Positions 5,361 to 8,201 of a DNA stretch of 8,201 nt are shown one piece after another. The stretch is from Prevotellaceae bacterium UBA7017 (GTDB lineage Bacteria > Bacteroidota > Bacteroidia > Bacteroidales > Bacteroidaceae), in NCBI GenBank assembly GCA_002449535.1, contig DJWZ01000133.1:3963-12163 (forward strand), in the 5' to 3' direction. The notes below the pieces were generated by a model. The model was not told the origin of the DNA, searched no databases, and was given only the letters and a program-made list of their open reading frames with translations. Positions within the stretch are counted from its first letter, which is position 1; each line of letters opens with the position of its first letter. Both the position numbers and the translations under genes were made by a program.

Positions 5361-6449
5361 CTACTCCCCTTTATATTTCTCTGCCTGTGCGGCTATCAGG
5401 GCGGTGTCGTCGAAATAGTTTATCTGCATTGCCGCCTTTACCTCCTCAAGGGTTTTCTTGCCTCTTTCGCGGGCAGCCTCCGTTCCCTTGCGCAGTATCT
5501 CATAGACCTCGGGAATATGCTGCTCCCAGTAGTGGCGACGCTCACGTATAGGCTCCAGACGGGCATTGAGCACGTTGAGCAGGAATTTCTTACATGTGCC
5601 GTCGCCGAGTCCACCCTTGGTATAGTGAGCCTTCAGCTCGTCGAGGTTCTTATATTCCGGCAGGAACTGTGCAAAGTCGTCATCGGTGCAGAAGGCGTCG
5701 AGATATGTGAAGACAGTGTTGCCCTCCAGGTGTCCCGGGTCTTCTATCTTCAGGTGCAGAGGGTCGGTAAACATTGAGTTCACCTTCTTCTTCAGTTCCT
5801 TCGGAGTGTCTGACAGGAATATGCAGTTGCCAAGTGACTTGCTCATCTTTGCCTTGCCGTCGGTTCCCGGCAGACGCAGGCAGGCAGCATTGTCGGGCAG
5901 AAGTATCTTCGGCTCTATCAGCGTCTCGCCGTAGGTATGGTTGAAACGGCGGACGATTTCGTTGGTCAGTTCCAGCATCGGCTTCTGGTCTTCGCCTACC
6001 GGCACCGTCGTTGCCTTAAAGAGGGTGATGTCTGCTGCCTGTGAGATAGGGTAGCAGAAGAAGCCTGTCGGGGTGCCGCCCTCGAAGTTGCGCATCTCAA
6101 GTTCTGTCTTGACGGTAGGATTGCGCTGCAGACGCTGTACCGTTACGAGGTTCATGAAGTAGAATGACAACTCTGTGAGCTCCGGTACGGCACTCTGTAT
6201 GAAGATGTTTGTCTTCTCCGGGTCTATGCCGGCAGAGAGGTAGTCGAGGGCTACTTCTATGATGTTCTGACGTACCTTCTCGGGATTGTCAAAATTGTCG
6301 GTCAGTGCCTGGGCATCGGCTATCATGACGAATATCTTGTCATACTCGCCGGAGTTCTGCAACTCTACACGACGGCGTAATGAACCAACGTAGTGACCTA
6401 TATGTAACTTGCCGGTAGGTCTGTCACCGGTCAGTATTACTTTTTCCAT
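5361..6449 (-). CDS. trpS: Tryptophanyl-tRNA synthetase
   Basis: This cytoplasmic class I synthetase charges tRNA-Trp with tryptophan using ATP. The N-terminus has GDRPTGKLHIGHY with the HIGH motif at residues 16-19, and KMSKS is at 201-205 in GKAKMSKSLGN. The tryptophan pocket segment YPISQAADI includes D140, corresponding to the Asp that recognises the indole in characterised bacterial TrpRS. VPVGEDQK (149-156) is also conserved. At 362 aa it is somewhat longer than the roughly 330 aa usual in many bacteria, but it is complete with no missing motif. It lies 45 bp after the GH13 gene on the same strand with no terminator between them, so co-transcription is likely. A 14-bp tandem repeat runs directly into its start codon. 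I saw no T-box or Trp-rich leader peptide. Confidence 0.97.
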   Translation of the reverse strand: MEKVILTGDRPTGKLHIGHYVGSLRRRVELQNSGEYDKIFVMIADAQALTDNFDNPEKVRQNIIEVALDYLSAGIDPEKTNIFIQSAVPELTELSFYFMNLVTVQRLQRNPTVKTELEMRNFEGGTPTGFFCYPISQAADITLFKATTVPVGEDQKPMLELTNEIVRRFNHTYGETLIEPKILLPDNAACLRLPGTDGKAKMSKSLGNCIFLSDTPKELKKKVNSMFTDPLHLKIEDPGHLEGNTVFTYLDAFCTDDDFAQFLPEYKNLDELKAHYTKGGLGDGTCKKFLLNVLNARLEPIRERRHYWEQHIPEVYEILRKGTEAARERGKKTLEEVKAAMQINYFDDTALIAAQAEKYKGE

Positions 6450-6450
6450 T

Positions 6451-6478
6451 GAAAATTGAACATTGAAAATTGAACATT
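6451..6478 (-). repeat. 2 x 14-bp tandem repeat abutting the trpS start
   Basis: Two exact copies of GAAAATTGAACATT (plus strand, 6451-6464 and 6465-6478) lie between the GH13 stop and trpS. On the coding strand it reads AATGTTCAATTTTC twice and then AATGG, so the trpS ATG is the first bases of a partial third unit. Spurious ATGs in the repeat lie upstream of the real start. Confidence 0.85.
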
Positions 6479-6494
6479 AAAATTGCTCTCACCT

Positions 6495-8141
6495 CTATTT
6501 TATCTTCCACACTCTCGCTCCATAAGCCGGTACTGTCATCTTGATGCCGGTATCAGCCTTTAGTGTAAATTGTTTCTTGTCATCTGTCAGCAAGTCTGTT
6601 GCCTCGACTTTCTTCTCGGGAATAGAGAGCCACTCAAAGGCATGCTTAGGAATGTTGACGCTGATGCTATCCTTCTTGTCGCCAAAGTTGCACACAACGA
6701 GAAGCATCTCCTTGTCCTTCTTGCGGAGGAAGGCATAGTGCTTCTGAGGGTTGAAGCTGTCGCTGGCAGGATTTACATACATAAGGTCGTATGTGTCGCC
6801 ATCCACGGCTTTCTCCTTGCGGGCTATCTGCATTACCTTCTCATGGATGTCGTAAATCTGCTGTTCAGATTTCTTCAACTTGCTGTTGGCAGCCCTGCAC
6901 AAGGTGTCAATGCTCCAATAGTCGAAGATTGTCGTGCGGCCGTCGCATCCGGAGAAACCTTCTTTGTCTATGCCGCGTTCGCCATATTCCTCTGCAGCGT
7001 AGAGCATGAAGGGATTGCTCCTCATCAGCACGCTCGCCACGAGTCCCGGAATGCCTTTCTTGGCATCTCCGGCAAAGTAATCGGATGCTACACGCTGCTC
7101 GTCATGGTTCTCAAGGAAGTAGAGCATGTGGTCCTTGATGTCGTCAGTCTGCTGCCAGGCACTTGTTATGGTGGTGGCAGGAGCCTGACCGCAGATGACG
7201 GCACGCATGGTGTCATACATGCCAACCTTGTCGTACAGATAGTTGAAACCGGAAGCAATGTAGTTGCGGTATTCGGAAGGGTTATAGACCTCGCCGATGA
7301 ATTGGATGTTGGGATATAGGAACCGCACCTTGTCGGTAGCCCATGCCCAGAAGGCTGCCGGTACCATTTCTGCCATGTCGCAACGGAAACCGTCAACGCC
7401 TTTCTTTGCCCAGAAAAGCAGTATGTCGGTCATCTTGTTCCATGTGTCAGGGATAGGGTCGAAGTGACCATAGTTAGTCCAATAATCCTTACCATAGTTC
7501 AGCTTTACCGTCTCATACCAGTCGTTTATTCCTGGATGATTGTCAAAATGGTCGTTGCCGGTAGATTTTGCAGGCTCTTCCACATAGTCCTGAATGTCGA
7601 AGAGAGGTTCCAACTTGCAGCCGGGACAATAGTAGAAATTGTTCTGGGGATTGAAACCGTCGTTGGTGTTGTCATCGGCACCAAGGTCGATAACGCCTTT
7701 TGGCTTTGCTATTGACTCGTACTGACGGGCAACATGGTTTGGCACGAAATCTATTATGACCTTCAGCCCCGCTTTATGGGTGCGGCGTATGAGGGCGTCA
7801 AATTCTTTCATGCGCTTATCGACATTGGTTGCAAGGTCAGGATCTACGTCGTAATAGTCGCAGATAGCGTACGGAGAACCTGCCTTACCCTTTACGACGG
7901 CAGGATGCTGCTTGGGGATGCCGTAAGCAGAATAGTCTGTCTGGGTGGCATGACGTATGACTCCGGTGAACCAGATATGAGAGACACCCATATCCTTGAT
8001 GTGCTTCAGCGTTGACTCGTTGAAGTCATCAAACTTGCCAGAGCCGTTCTCTGCTATTGTTCCCCATTCCTTCCTGGTAGTATTCCTGTTACCGTAAAGG
8101 CGGGTAAAGACCTGATATATGATAATCTTATTATTGGGCAT
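6495..8141 (-). CDS. Cytoplasmic GH13 alpha-amylase family glycosidase
   Basis: The protein is 548 aa and has no signal peptide (MPNNKIIIYQVFTRLYG opens directly on the first barrel strand), so it should act on internalised or stored alpha-glucans. All four GH13 regions are present: I, DFVPNH (131-136); II, GFRCDMAEM (251-259) with nucleophile D255 and R253; III, FIGEVY (281-286) with acid/base E284; IV, FLENHDEQR (342-350) with transition-state stabiliser D347. Residues about 140-230 form a long domain B insertion, and about 465-548 a C-terminal beta domain ending VPAYGARVWKIK. The catalytic set is complete, so it should be active. The exact substrate and subfamily cannot be settled here. 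It is followed 45 bp later by trpS and preceded by a probable gene end 27 bp upstream, suggesting an operon. Confidence 0.93.
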   Translation of the reverse strand: MPNNKIIIYQVFTRLYGNRNTTRKEWGTIAENGSGKFDDFNESTLKHIKDMGVSHIWFTGVIRHATQTDYSAYGIPKQHPAVVKGKAGSPYAICDYYDVDPDLATNVDKRMKEFDALIRRTHKAGLKVIIDFVPNHVARQYESIAKPKGVIDLGADDNTNDGFNPQNNFYYCPGCKLEPLFDIQDYVEEPAKSTGNDHFDNHPGINDWYETVKLNYGKDYWTNYGHFDPIPDTWNKMTDILLFWAKKGVDGFRCDMAEMVPAAFWAWATDKVRFLYPNIQFIGEVYNPSEYRNYIASGFNYLYDKVGMYDTMRAVICGQAPATTITSAWQQTDDIKDHMLYFLENHDEQRVASDYFAGDAKKGIPGLVASVLMRSNPFMLYAAEEYGERGIDKEGFSGCDGRTTIFDYWSIDTLCRAANSKLKKSEQQIYDIHEKVMQIARKEKAVDGDTYDLMYVNPASDSFNPQKHYAFLRKKDKEMLLVVCNFGDKKDSISVNIPKHAFEWLSIPEKKVEATDLLTDDKKQFTLKADTGIKMTVPAYGARVWKIK

Positions 8142-8168
8142 TGATAATTATGCGTTATGAATTTTGAA
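8142..8168 (-). repeat. AT-rich spacer repeat upstream of the GH13 gene
   Basis: On the coding strand this reads ATTCAAAATTCATAACGCAT followed by AATTATC, an ATTCATAA-type tract typical of Bacteroidales spacers. It fills the gap between the preceding stop codon and the GH13 ATG. I see no promoter box in it. Confidence 0.5.
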
Positions 8169-8201
8169 TTATGCAATGCCGGAGATTGTGATACCCTCAA
8201 T
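8169..8201 (-). CDS. Possible C-terminal end of an upstream minus-strand gene (partial)
   Basis: Read on the minus strand from the window edge, one frame gives IEGITISGIA followed by TAA (8171-8169). The base composition changes from mixed to AT-rich spacer right at this stop, as at the other gene ends here. Only ten residues are visible, so the product cannot be named. It would be the gene before the GH13 enzyme in the same orientation. Confidence 0.4.
   Translation of the reverse strand: MEGITISGIA

Noticed and set aside
6450..6494. T-box or Trp attenuator ahead of trpS
   Set aside because: The 45-bp spacer is a simple AT-rich tandem repeat with no Trp codon cluster, T-box motif or terminator hairpin.
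6570..7319. 249-aa plus-strand open frame
   Set aside because: It is antisense to the GH13 gene, with all four GH13 regions on the other strand. The long frame follows from codon bias.

Overview
The window most likely comes from a gut or oral Bacteroidales bacterium of the Prevotella/Segatella type. This rests on four things seen in the sequence: a textbook Bacteroidetes promoter (TTTG, 20 bp, TAnnTTTG) upstream of a small operon; a giant BspA-like leucine-rich repeat surface protein ending in a dockerin-like motif; genes mostly without Shine-Dalgarno sequences; and low-complexity intergenic tracts (AGTGAAG, TTCAATT, TAACCACTAAC and CTCCCCAGTT...GGGAG types) of the kind common in this group. 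The genus is an inference.

Layout, left to right. (1) A plus-strand gene for a membrane-anchored or exported DUF5715-type protein (71-877), whose C-terminus carries an M15 peptidase-like metal-binding signature. It ends at a convergent intergenic region with a strong hairpin and two inverted copies of a REP-like palindrome. (2) A 1040-residue minus-strand BspA-type protein (1060-4182) with a signal peptide, about 20 LRR_5 repeats, a chitobiase-C-like domain, a second kind of LRR, a second beta-sandwich-like segment and one dockerin-like calcium loop. (3) A gene-free stretch (4183-4479) holding a minus-strand intrinsic terminator and repeats. (4) A two-gene minus-strand HEPN/minimal nucleotidyltransferase (MNT) module (5168-4480) with overlapping genes, its own promoter and a terminator at each end. 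(5) A housekeeping-looking minus-strand pair: a cytoplasmic GH13 alpha-amylase family enzyme (8141-6495) followed by tryptophanyl-tRNA synthetase trpS (6449-5361). The pair ends at a hairpin terminator with U-tracts on both strands. The last 33 bases look like the C-terminal tail of another minus-strand gene.

The blocks look transcriptionally separate: amylase-trpS stops at 5262-5281, HEPN-MNT starts at about 5190 and stops at about 4250, BspA is read alone, and the DUF5715 gene converges on BspA. The HEPN-MNT pair is the accessory (toxin-antitoxin or defence-like) element. The BspA protein is an adhesion or host-interaction type surface protein. The clearest patterns not explained by genes are a palindromic element lying just 3' of the stop codon of three different genes in the same gene-relative orientation, and AT-rich repeats that touch or enter the 5' ends of coding regions.
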